Assembly: GCA_024225035.1 (NCBI GenBank)
Contig: JAAEMX010000177.1
Span: forward strand, 215,546 to 279,545
DNA length: 64,000 bases
Direction: 5' to 3'
Source: Lentisphaerota bacterium
GTDB taxonomy: Bacteria > Verrucomicrobiota > Lentisphaeria > Victivallales > Victivallaceae
Shown: positions 53,772 through 62,424 of the stretch, in pieces
How the letters are laid out: each line of letters opens with the position of its first letter
How positions within the stretch are numbered: the stretch's first letter is position 1
Notes under the pieces: generated by a model
The model's input: the letters and a program-made list of their open reading frames with translations, nothing else
What the model was told of the DNA's origin: nothing
Databases searched by the model: none
Made by a program: the position numbers and the translations under genes

Positions 53772-54469
53772 TAACGATTATTCTCCCAAGCTTTTAAAAT
53801 ACCTTTCAAAGTGAAGTCTTCGCCTCCGAAAACCATTTCAGGTATTTTATCTTTAAAAAATTTATAATCTCCGCCGGATCCAATGATAGTCAGCTTGCCG
53901 TCAACGGCAGCCCGCATGACTTTGACGAGCTCTTTTACTGCACCAACAGCCCCTTTATCAATGCCGAGCAGCATTTGATCACCAGTGGCGATGCCAGGGC
54001 CTTTAGGTGGCGGTACATCAATTCCAACCAACGGAAGCTGGGCAGTATAGTTATTCAGCGAATTACGCATTAGCCTGCGCCCGGGAGCAATAGCGCCGCC
54101 AATAAAAATTTTATCGGCGTCAAGCAGCTCATATGTGATTGCAGTACCGAAATCAATACATAGAGCCGGCAATTTATATTCACTTCCCATTTGAATCAGG
54201 TTCACCAGCCGGTCAGCACCAAGAGTGCCGCTGTCAACCAGACTAAGGTCGATGTCACATTTTATACCCGACTCAACCCAGAATACGTCGTGCTGCGCCA
54301 GTCTGAACCTGATTTCAGGCACCACACAAGCTGCAGCCAACGGTACTCCTGTAGGCAGAAGATCTGCGGTTACATCAGCAGTCGGAATATTAATTATTGT
54401 ATCAATCTTACCCTTGCTGGCTTCAGCCAACTGGGTATGAGTATTGCCAATGTTAAGCAGAAAAACCAT
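53771..54469 (-). CDS. coaX: Type III pantothenate kinase
   Basis: 232 aa. Family blocks: NIGNTHTQ (Asp of the usual D-x-GN changed to N), GADRLVNLIQMGS, IDFGTAITYELLD and GGAIAPGRRLMRNSL. It phosphorylates pantothenate, the first step of coenzyme A synthesis. Overlaps trpF-like by one base and lies 15 bp after manC. Start chosen at the ATG 54469; no better site seen. Confidence 0.88.
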   Translation of the reverse strand: MVFLLNIGNTHTQLAEASKGKIDTIINIPTADVTADLLPTGVPLAAACVVPEIRFRLAQHDVFWVESGIKCDIDLSLVDSGTLGADRLVNLIQMGSEYKLPALCIDFGTAITYELLDADKIFIGGAIAPGRRLMRNSLNNYTAQLPLVGIDVPPPKGPGIATGDQMLLGIDKGAVGAVKELVKVMRAAVDGKLTIIGSGGDYKFFKDKIPEMVFGGEDFTLKGILKAWENNR

Positions 54470-54484
54470 GATTGTCTTACCGGG

Positions 54485-55582
54485 TTATAAGAATTTTGAG
54501 TATTCCTGACGATCACCAATGCGGTGAACCAGTTCTTTTATGCGCTGGGCGGATTTGGCGTTACACACCAGTGTAGCATCATCTGTATGGACAATGATAA
54601 GATCTTCTACGTCAATTGCTGCAATCAAGTGCTTGGCATCGCCAACCACAATGCAGTCTTTTGTGTCAAGCCCCTCAAAAAGGCCACGGACAACGTTATT
54701 GTTTTCGCTTGGACGAATCTGATTGCGCAACGCTGTCCAACTACCGACATCGTCCCAGTCAAAAGTACATTCAGCAACAATAACATCATCAACTTTTTCC
54801 ATTACCGCATAGTCAATAGAAATTTTTTCACAGTTCTGGTACTCTTCAGCCAGAGCATTCTCCAAGTTATCTGTGGCAAAAGCCTCTCCAAGTCTGGTAG
54901 CTAAACCATGCAGGTTCGGTGCGTACTGATTCAGCGCCGTCATGATAGTGTTCAGTGACCAGATAAACATACCGCTGTTCCATTTATAGGTACCAGCTTT
55001 AAGGAATTTTTCAGCGGTTTTCAAATTCGGTTTTTCAGTAAAACCAAGGCTTTTGTAAAATTTCGTTTCATGTCCCTCTGAAGTATTTTCACCACAATGG
55101 ATATATCCATAACCAGTACTGGCAAATGACGGATTAACTCCAATTGTTACAATACTCTCGGTTTCAGAGGCAACCTCTCCGCTGTCTGACAATACCTTCA
55201 GCATACAGCTGGCATCGCGAATCACGTGATCAGACGGCAATAGCATCATAACAGCATCATCTGATTTCGATTTAGCCTTAACAATTCCAGCAGCTAAAGC
55301 TACGCACGGTGCGGTGTCTCGTCCAACAGGTTCCCCGACGATATTATCGGCGGGAAGCTTTGCCAGCAAAGAACGCATCGGCGCCACATAATCATGATTG
55401 GTAATGATAATAATATTTTCCAACGGAATCAGCGGAGTCAGTCTTTCGACAGTCTGCTCAATCAGCGTTAGATTCCCTATAAGCCGAAGCAGTTGCTTCG
55501 GATGACTTGCGCGACTTTGCGGCCAAAAGCGTTCGCCTTTACCGCCAGCCATAACTATAGCGTAAAAATTTTCCTTCTTCAT
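54485..55582 (-). CDS. manC: Mannose-1-phosphate guanylyltransferase
   Basis: 365 aa, without the isomerase domain. MAGGKGERFWPQSR is the nucleotidyltransferase signature; GEPVGRDTAPCVALAA, LLPSDHV, GFTEKPNLKTAEKF and YKWNSGMFIW follow. It makes GDP-mannose from GTP and mannose-1-phosphate for surface polysaccharide. Starts a minus-strand run with coaX, the trpF-like gene and the kinase. Confidence 0.92.
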   Translation of the reverse strand: MKKENFYAIVMAGGKGERFWPQSRASHPKQLLRLIGNLTLIEQTVERLTPLIPLENIIIITNHDYVAPMRSLLAKLPADNIVGEPVGRDTAPCVALAAGIVKAKSKSDDAVMMLLPSDHVIRDASCMLKVLSDSGEVASETESIVTIGVNPSFASTGYGYIHCGENTSEGHETKFYKSLGFTEKPNLKTAEKFLKAGTYKWNSGMFIWSLNTIMTALNQYAPNLHGLATRLGEAFATDNLENALAEEYQNCEKISIDYAVMEKVDDVIVAECTFDWDDVGSWTALRNQIRPSENNNVVRGLFEGLDTKDCIVVGDAKHLIAAIDVEDLIIVHTDDATLVCNAKSAQRIKELVHRIGDRQEYSKFL

Positions 55583-55692
55583 AATAACCGGAATACTCCC
55601 CTTTCCCTATTTTTGTTAAACGCGTCCAGGTTGTGTTTAAAACGTTTTTATAATTTTATAAACAATTGAATTGTTGTTACTTAATCTCTTTA

Positions 55693-56961
55693 TCAGGCAC
55701 CAAGTTTTTCAATAATCTTCGCCAGAGGCATAAACAGAGACACAATAATCGTACCTACGACAACCGCCATCATTACAATCATCAGCGGCTCAATCATTGA
55801 AGTCAACGCGCCCACGGCATTGTCAACTTCTTCTTCGTAGGTATCAGCTATTTTTTCGCACATATCAGGCAATTTACCAGTTTCTTCGCCTACTTCAAGC
55901 ATACTTATCACCATTTGCGGAAATATTCCTGTGGCGCCAAGCGGCGGAGCAATACCTTCACCTTCTTTTACGGCATCATGCACTTTCTGAATTGCGCTCG
56001 AAACAACTTCGTTACCTGCAGTTTCTTTTACAATATTCAAGGCACTAAGAACTGCAACACCAGATCCCATCAAAGTACCCAGCGTTCTTGAAAAACGGGC
56101 AATTGATGTTTTGGAAACAATTGGCCCAAACAAAGGCAGGTTGTATTTTACCCAGTCAATAGCATGCTTGCCTTTTACAGTTTTGTTTGTCAACTTATAA
56201 GCAACAAAGATTAAGAACAAGGCAATAAACACCAGGTAAACCTGATCTTTCAGAATATCAGAAACTTTCATTACAAACTGAGTCAATCCCGGCAGGGGTT
56301 CACCTTCCAGCAGCTCTACAAATATTTTCTTAAAGTTTGGTACAATAAATACCATCAAGCCGGCAGTCACCAGAACCATAACACTCATAATGACACTTGG
56401 GTAAATCATTGCAGATTTTACTTTACCAGCAATTTTGGCCGCTTTTTCCATAAACATAGCCAGACGGTCAAGAATAACTTCCATTGCACCGGCTGCCTCT
56501 CCTGCACGAATCATGTTCAGGTAAAGCTTGTCAAAAGATTTCGGATGTTTTGAAAGCGCTTCAGAAAAAGTAGAACCGCCTTCTACAGACTCAGCAGCCT
56601 GTCCGAGGATTTTTTTCAAAATTGGATTTCTGGACTGACGTTCAAGGGTATGCAGAGAACGAATCAAAGGAAGCCCCGCAGACATCAGGATTGACAGCTG
56701 ACGAGTAAAAATGGTCAATTCCTTAACCTTAACAACGGGAGTACCGATAGTAATGTCACCGAGTCCGCCGCCCTTCTTTTTCGCACCTTTTTTCTTTCCT
56801 CCCTTGGCTCCACCTTTCCCTTCTTTTGGGTTTGTGATAGACGTTGGAAAGAGATGCTGTTTTTTCAGAGCTGCCGCAGCAGCGCCTTCATTTGGAGCAT
56901 CGATTTTACCTTTTCTTTCCTGCCCGTTTGCATCCATTGCGGTATAAACATATTGCGCCAT
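55693..56961 (-). CDS. pilC: Type IV pilus/T2SS inner-membrane protein PilC/GspF-like
   Basis: 422 aa. N-terminal region YVYTAMDANGQERKGKIDA, then a Gly/Lys-rich linker (about 48-72), and two GspF domains: FTRQLSILMSAGLPLIRSL..MIRAGEAAGAMEVIL and FSRTLGTLMGSGVAVLSAL..LEVGEETGKLPDM. Three membrane segments, ending IVSLFMPLAKIIEKLGA. Last gene in the run gspE-pilB-pilT-pilC. It contacts the ATPases to assemble pili. Confidence 0.92.
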   Translation of the reverse strand: MAQYVYTAMDANGQERKGKIDAPNEGAAAAALKKQHLFPTSITNPKEGKGGAKGGKKKGAKKKGGGLGDITIGTPVVKVKELTIFTRQLSILMSAGLPLIRSLHTLERQSRNPILKKILGQAAESVEGGSTFSEALSKHPKSFDKLYLNMIRAGEAAGAMEVILDRLAMFMEKAAKIAGKVKSAMIYPSVIMSVMVLVTAGLMVFIVPNFKKIFVELLEGEPLPGLTQFVMKVSDILKDQVYLVFIALFLIFVAYKLTNKTVKGKHAIDWVKYNLPLFGPIVSKTSIARFSRTLGTLMGSGVAVLSALNIVKETAGNEVVSSAIQKVHDAVKEGEGIAPPLGATGIFPQMVISMLEVGEETGKLPDMCEKIADTYEEEVDNAVGALTSMIEPLMIVMMAVVVGTIIVSLFMPLAKIIEKLGA

Positions 56962-57020
56962 ATTTTATCCCCCTTTTTCTTCTTTATTTTGCATTTGCCA
57001 AAATCCCCCCAGTGAAATGA

Positions 57021-58085
57021 TTAATACCCTTCGAGTTTCTGGATAATACTTTCCGGATCCTTTACTTTGGTGATCAGTTCAGTATAGTTAATTATATCAT
57101 TATTATATAGATCCATCAGGTGTGAGTCAAGTGTATTCATGCCGTATTTAGCACCTGTCTGCAACTCTGAAGTAATCCTGAACGTCTTATCGTCACGAAT
57201 CAAAGCCCTGATTGAAGGCGTTGATATCATAAGTTCAAAAGCAGCAACCCGCCCTGGTTTGTCTTCACGCGGCAATAGTACTTGAGAAATCACAGCGACC
57301 AATGAAGCTGCAAGCTGAGTTCTCACCTGCCCCTGCTGGTTAGTTGGGAACGCATCAACAATACGGTCGACTGTTTCGGCAGCCCCAGTGGTATGCAATG
57401 TTGCAAATACAAGGTGACCGGTTTCTGCGGCTGTAACCGCTGCTTCCATAGTTTCGAGGTCACGCATTTCACCAACCAGAATTACATCCGGATCCTGACG
57501 CAGGGCCCGCTTGAGAGAATCGCTGAAGCTGGGAGTATCAACTCCGATTTCACGCTGAATTACCATGCTGCGCTTATGTTCGTGGTAGAATTCTATCGGG
57601 TCTTCAACAGTGATAATATGACAAGCCCGCTCCTCATTGATAACATTCAACATTGAAGCCAAAGTTGTTGATTTACCTGAACCTGTAGGGCCGGTTACGA
57701 GCACTAGTCCCCGCGGCCTGTAAAGCAAGTCTTTGATGGTATGCGGAAGGCCGATTTGCTCCAAAGTGAGCAAAGAGTTAGGAATCTGGCGTAGAACAGT
57801 ACCAAAAACACCTTTCTGTTTAAATGCGCTTACACGAAAACGAGCCTGATCACTGAAACTGAAACCAAAGTCAACCGCACCGACTTCCTGAATTGACTGC
57901 AGCTGAGAATCTGATGAGATAGCTTTTACCATAGATTCAGTATCTTCCGGGGTTAGAGCCGGAACTTCAAGCGGAGTCAGGTCACCGTTCAGGCGGACCA
58001 TTGGCGGTGCTCCGACCTCAATATGCAAGTCACTTACACCCTCGTCAACTACAAGTTGAAGTAATTCAGTCATATCAATGCTCAT
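57021..58085 (-). CDS. pilT: Twitching motility ATPase PilT
   Basis: 354 aa. VDEGVSDLHIEVGAPPMVRL, Walker A GPTGSGKSTTLASML, Asp box ITVEDPIEF, Walker B ILVGEMRDLETMEAAVTAAE, His box GHLVFATLHT, and the PilT-specific C-terminal block SIRALIRDDKTFRI. It powers pilus retraction. PilT beside PilB and PilC shows a type IV pilus with retraction. 28 bp from the pilB stop. Confidence 0.95.
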   Translation of the reverse strand: MSIDMTELLQLVVDEGVSDLHIEVGAPPMVRLNGDLTPLEVPALTPEDTESMVKAISSDSQLQSIQEVGAVDFGFSFSDQARFRVSAFKQKGVFGTVLRQIPNSLLTLEQIGLPHTIKDLLYRPRGLVLVTGPTGSGKSTTLASMLNVINEERACHIITVEDPIEFYHEHKRSMVIQREIGVDTPSFSDSLKRALRQDPDVILVGEMRDLETMEAAVTAAETGHLVFATLHTTGAAETVDRIVDAFPTNQQGQVRTQLAASLVAVISQVLLPREDKPGRVAAFELMISTPSIRALIRDDKTFRITSELQTGAKYGMNTLDSHLMDLYNNDIINYTELITKVKDPESIIQKLEGY

Positions 58086-58113
58086 GATAGTCTCTCCACG
58101 CTGAAATTTTTAA

Positions 58114-59793
58114 TTATGTATACCTGAGTACTTCGTCTACAGTGGTTTCCCCGTTAAGAATTGCCATAATACCATCTTCCCTGACAAGCCTCATACCTTC
58201 TTCCGCTGCTTTTTCCCTGATTTCAGCAGTTGAGGCGCTCTTGGAGATGAGTTCAGTCATTCCTTTAGACATTACAAGCAGCTCACATATCGCTTTCCTG
58301 CTTTTGTAACCCGAAAGGGTACAGGCTTGACAGCCTTTCCCGTAATAAAACTTACGATTTCCTACTGTTTCTCTAGTTACCCTCATACGTTCGAGTTCAT
58401 CGTCAGTAGGCTCATATGACTCTTTACAGTGCGGGCAAACACGTCGAATAAGTCGCTGACTTAAAACTCCTACCACTGAAGAACAGATCAAAAACGGCTC
58501 AATTCCCATTTCTGACAGACGAGTTACAGTCGCAGCAGCTTCATTGGTATGCAGTGTGCTTAATACAAAGTGACCGGTAAGCGATGATTCAATCGCCATT
58601 TTCGCAGTTTCAAGGTCACGAATTTCCCCAAGCATGATACGGTCCGGATCCTGTCGCAGAAAGGCACGCAGCGCCTTGTGAAAGGTCATACCGACACCTT
58701 CATTAATAGGCACCTGCATAATCCCTTCAATATCGTACTCAACCGGATCCTCTGACGTCAGCAGTTTTTCACCAATCTCGTTAATTTCATTCAAACAGGA
58801 ATACAGTGTGGTAGATTTTCCGGAACCGGTAGGTCCGGTAACCAGCAGAATACCGTTAGGGCGATGCACCATTTCACGGAGGTTTTCGAGCACATCCTGT
58901 CCCATGCCAAGTGAATCGAGAGACAGGTTAACTACAGAACGGTCAAGGATACGTAACACTACAGACTCTCCGTATGAAGTCGGCAGACATGAAACACGCA
59001 AATCAATGGGTTTGCCACCGATCTTAAGTTCGATACGGCCGTCCTGAGGTAAGCGGCGCTCTGAAATATTCAAGTTACTCATAATTTTCAGACGGCTTAT
59101 CACTGGAATAGCCAGACTTTTCGGAGGTTCCGGCATTTCATACAGGGCGCCGTCAACACGGTAGCGAATGCGGAAATTCTTTTCAAACGGCTCAAAGTGA
59201 ATATCCGATGCCTGGTCTTTTATTGCCTGATAAAGAATGACATCCACAAAACGTACAATCGGTGTTTCATTTGCGGCGCTTTCAATATCTTCATCGCTGT
59301 TATACTCGTCCTGAGTATCACCCATTTCTGACAGAACGTCATTTACAGTGGCAATACTTGTTGGGTAGTATTTTTCAATAGCTGTATCAATATTGGATTC
59401 ATCAGCTACCAGAATCATCACATCGTGCCCCAGAATGAACTGCAGTTCCTCAGTTATCTGAAAGTTCAACGGGTTTTTACTTACAACTTTTAATAGAGAG
59501 TCATCATAATCAACTGGGATAACTCCGTAAGCTCTGGCAGTTTCTGGATCAAGCATGTCTACGACATTGCGCGGTAAATCTTGAAGTTTCAGGTCAAAAA
59601 CTTCTGATCCAAGGCTGTTGGCAATTACTTCCAGAAGGCTTTCATTGTCAAGAAAGCCGTAGTTAATAACAACTTCAGAGAATTTTTTCCCAGTGCGGTC
59701 GTGTTCGTCTTCAACGTCCTGCAACTGTTCTTCAGTACAGATGCCTTCAGCCATTAATATGTCTTTAAGCGCTAGGCTTTCAGGATCCAGCAT
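58114..59793 (-). CDS. pilB: Pilus assembly ATPase PilB/GspE-like
   Basis: 559 aa. MshEN/GspE N-terminal domain (residues 1-150), then SDIHFEPFEKNFRIRYRVDG, Walker A GPTGSGKSTTLYSCL, EDPVEYDI, LRQDPDRIMLGEIRDLETAK, and TGHFVLSTLHTN. The zinc Cys4 is complete: CPHC..CQAC. It powers pilus extension. Sits between gspE-like and pilT, all minus strand; spacing 36 and 28 bp. Confidence 0.93.
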   Translation of the reverse strand: MLDPESLALKDILMAEGICTEEQLQDVEDEHDRTGKKFSEVVINYGFLDNESLLEVIANSLGSEVFDLKLQDLPRNVVDMLDPETARAYGVIPVDYDDSLLKVVSKNPLNFQITEELQFILGHDVMILVADESNIDTAIEKYYPTSIATVNDVLSEMGDTQDEYNSDEDIESAANETPIVRFVDVILYQAIKDQASDIHFEPFEKNFRIRYRVDGALYEMPEPPKSLAIPVISRLKIMSNLNISERRLPQDGRIELKIGGKPIDLRVSCLPTSYGESVVLRILDRSVVNLSLDSLGMGQDVLENLREMVHRPNGILLVTGPTGSGKSTTLYSCLNEINEIGEKLLTSEDPVEYDIEGIMQVPINEGVGMTFHKALRAFLRQDPDRIMLGEIRDLETAKMAIESSLTGHFVLSTLHTNEAAATVTRLSEMGIEPFLICSSVVGVLSQRLIRRVCPHCKESYEPTDDELERMRVTRETVGNRKFYYGKGCQACTLSGYKSRKAICELLVMSKGMTELISKSASTAEIREKAAEEGMRLVREDGIMAILNGETTVDEVLRYT

Positions 59794-59828
59794 AAGCAGT
59801 TAACCTCTTGTCTATGTCAATATTAATT

Positions 59829-61061
59829 TTATTCTTCTTCTGATACTGTCAAGCGTACAACTTCCTCAAGAGTAGTTGTTCCGGTCTCAGCTTTACGCAA
59901 AGCGTCATCGCGCAGGTTGCGCATTCCGTTAGCGCGGGCTCTCTCCCGCACAACCATATCCGGCTCGTCATTAAATATAAGTTCACCGATATCAGGTGTA
60001 ATCATGAAAATTTCATATACTCCGAGACGACCTTTATAACCAGAGCCATTGCATATATCGCACCCTTTGCCGCGATAAAATTCGTGATTAGCTATATACT
60101 CTTCAGATAAGCCCAACAGTCTTTTTTCTGTATCAGAAGCGACAGCCGGAGCGGAGCAGTTTTTACAGATCCGGCGCAGCAAACGTTGTGCCATAATCGC
60201 ACGCACACCGGAAGCAACAAGGAATGATTTCACTCCCATGTCTGTCAAACGGGTTATCGCCCCCGGAGCATCGTTAGTATGGAGAGTACTGAAAACAAGG
60301 TGTCCAGGAAGCGACGCATTAATTGCGATTTCCGCTGTGCTCAAATCACGAATCTCACCAACCATAATAATGTTTGGCGCCTGGCGCAACATCGCACGCA
60401 GTGCGAGAGCAAATGTCATGCCGATCGAATTGTCAGCCTGAACCTGATTGATACCGCCGAGCTGATACTCGACAGGGTCTTCTACAGTAATAATTTTGCG
60501 GCTTGGAGTATTAATCGCATTCAGAAACGCGTAAAGTGAAGTTGTTTTTCCTGATCCGGTAGGCCCTGTTACCAGGAAAATGCCGTCAGGAAGCCCAATA
60601 ACATGATTAATAAGTTCAAGGTCATCAGCAAAGAAACCAAGTTGTGGAATATCCAGCTGGATACTGGATTTATCAAGTATTCGCATTACGATACTTTCGC
60701 CGTGTGTGGTTGGAACCGTAGAAACACGTAAGTCAATATCAACATCGCCCAGTTTCAAGTTAATACGACCATCCTGAGGTATTCTTTTTTCAGATATGTC
60801 CAGTTTGGCCATAATTTTCAGACGCTGGGTCAAGTTGTTCTGAAGATATTTAGGCGGAGCATCAACCTCAAACAATACTCCGTCAAGGCGGTAGCGGATT
60901 CTATAACGTTTTTCCAGAGGTTCAAGGTGAATATCCGATGCCTTTATTTTAAATGCATTGGTGATAATAAGTGAAACCAGCCTTACAATAGGGCTGTCAT
61001 CCTCACCGACAACATCGCCAATTGCACCGGCGTTTCCTCCTCCTGCAGAAAGCTGCTCCAT
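59829..61061 (-). CDS. Secretion ATPase GspE-like, catalytic part (frameshifted gene)
   Basis: 410 aa, the catalytic part: SDIHLEPLEKRYRIRYRLDG, Walker A GPTGSGKTTSLYAFL, TVEDPVEYQ, LRQAPNIIMVGEIRDLSTAE, PGHLVFSTLHTND, zinc motif CKNC..CDIC. The first residues MEQLSAGGG are not a normal start; in the same frame upstream reads HFIDELTEEEELMEQLS. The N-terminal domain is in the next ORF (61061-61591), in another frame. One base missing near 61118-61130 explains the split. Confidence 0.88.
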   Translation of the reverse strand: MEQLSAGGGNAGAIGDVVGEDDSPIVRLVSLIITNAFKIKASDIHLEPLEKRYRIRYRLDGVLFEVDAPPKYLQNNLTQRLKIMAKLDISEKRIPQDGRINLKLGDVDIDLRVSTVPTTHGESIVMRILDKSSIQLDIPQLGFFADDLELINHVIGLPDGIFLVTGPTGSGKTTSLYAFLNAINTPSRKIITVEDPVEYQLGGINQVQADNSIGMTFALALRAMLRQAPNIIMVGEIRDLSTAEIAINASLPGHLVFSTLHTNDAPGAITRLTDMGVKSFLVASGVRAIMAQRLLRRICKNCSAPAVASDTEKRLLGLSEEYIANHEFYRGKGCDICNGSGYKGRLGVYEIFMITPDIGELIFNDEPDMVVRERARANGMRNLRDDALRKAETGTTTLEEVVRLTVSEEE

Positions 61062-61591
61062 CAGCTCTTCTTCTTCAGTGAGTTCATCAATGAAATGTTC
61101 AACACTTTCTGCGTTGAGAGCATAATTTTGTCGATTATTTTATTAATGGATTCTTCAGAAGCTGCGACAACATCCACATCACAGCCAAGCAGGTAGCGCA
61201 GAGAGTCAATTGTTTCAACGTCGCTAGGATCTGCGGTGGCTACAGTTATAGAGTCATCATGCTTCATTACCGGTATTACGCGGTACTGGTTCACAATATC
61301 CGGTGTAAGCGATTCAATAACCGCTTCAGGAATAAGATAGTTTTTCAGGTCTATTACTTCCATGCCGTACTGGCTTGCAAGCATCATAAGTAGCTGTTCA
61401 GGATCTAAATAACCAAGTTGCTCGAGCGCATCGATGATATCAAGTTTGCCGTTGCTTTCAGAAGCAATCTGCCAACCTTCCTCAATCTGCTCCTGCATAA
61501 CCATACCATACTCAGTCAAAAGCTCCAGAATATAATCACTGTCACGTGCCAAAATAATACCCCTGCGTTTTACAAGTTTTCTTAAAAACAC
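61061..61591 (-). CDS. GspE N-terminal domain (split from the ATPase)
   Basis: 176 aa, matching the GspE/MshEN N-terminal domain: EQIEEGWQIASESNG, LIPEAVIESLTPDIVNQYRV, IPVMKHDDSITVATADPSD and ALRYLLGCDVDVV-like sequence. The ending KIMLSTQKVLNISLMNSLKK is out of frame; with one extra base it continues as KIYALNAESVEHFIDELTEE into the catalytic ORF. So this and 59829-61061 are one gene. Confidence 0.8.
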   Translation of the reverse strand: MFLRKLVKRRGIILARDSDYILELLTEYGMVMQEQIEEGWQIASESNGKLDIIDALEQLGYLDPEQLLMMLASQYGMEVIDLKNYLIPEAVIESLTPDIVNQYRVIPVMKHDDSITVATADPSDVETIDSLRYLLGCDVDVVAASEESINKIIDKIMLSTQKVLNISLMNSLKKKS

Positions 61592-61885
61592 AATACCTCA
61601 ATAAACTGAGATACCCCACGATGATATACAGGGTTGCGTCCAGGAAGCGACGCCGAAATGAAATACCATCCATTATTATGCTACAATTACACTTAATAAA
61701 ACTAGTGGTTTAATCTGATATTTCAAGTCTTATGCCTTCGTTTTGACCCTCCTAAGCAAGTCTTTTACATTATTTTCATGCTTTTTTAATAATAATCAAC
61801 ATTTTTTCATATTTTTTTCATCATGCTGCTTGATTTTCTCGATTTTAAGTCCATATTTACGATCCATCATCAAATGATTGAAGAT

Positions 61886-61961
61886 GCCGGCTTAGCTCAG
61901 TTGGTAGAGCAGTTGACTTGTAATCAGCAGGTCGTCGGTTCGACTCCGACAGCCGGCTCCA
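61886..61961 (+). tRNA. tRNA-Thr(TGT)
   Basis: 76 nt, including an encoded CCA. Acceptor stem GCCGGCT / AGCCGGC, D-arm GCTCAGTTGGTAGAGC, anticodon loop CTTGTAA with TGT at 61919-61921, T-arm GTCGG-TTCGACT-CCGAC. A T-run follows (terminator-like). TGT reads ACA and related Thr codons. Confidence 0.96.
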
Positions 61962-62424
61962 TTTTTTTTCATGTTTATTGAATTGCGTGGGCAATGTCGT
62001 GCAATGCGACAGTTCTTTTTTGATTAGAGAGTAACCGAATAACTGCAATTTATTTCTCACACTTTGATAATGGCGGTGTTTATATTTTCGAAGAGATATT
62101 TAGGAAAAAAATTTAAAAAGCCTGATTGACAAATTCCGCAATGTATCTATAATAAATTTATTAGCAATCAAGTTTGTAAACAAAGACCTTTTTGTATTTA
62201 AATGACAGCTTTTATCTAATTTAAATTTGCAACCGGGCTTATAATAAATTTTTCCAAAAGCAACAGACACACTTTTTCCTAACTTACTACCCAAGCTAAA
62301 TTTTGGTGTATGCATGGACAAGCTAACTGTTTGAACAAAGTGCAATCTTCGCTCATAGAAGAAAATATTGCATACTTGAATAACACCTTTCTTTATATCA
62401 AATTAATATAGAAACATATTCATA
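61962..62424. other. Gene-free leader region before the glycosyltransferase
   Basis: 463 bp of AT-rich sequence. It holds the sigma70-type promoter at 62126-62153 and a long leader. No terminator is clear apart from the T-run after the tRNA. A minus-strand frame at 62100-62345 has no good start or recognised sequence. Confidence 0.5.
62126..62153 (+). promoter_or_regulatory. Near-consensus sigma70 promoter
   Basis: TTGACA (62126-62131), 16-bp spacer, TATAAT (62148-62153): both hexamers are perfect. Transcription would start near 62160, leaving a 265-nt leader before the glycosyltransferase ATG at 62425. Confidence 0.6.

Noticed and set aside
62100..62345. Minus-strand frame of 81 codons
   Set aside because: Its first codon is TTG, no ribosome-binding site, no recognised sequence, and it overlaps the promoter region of the next gene.
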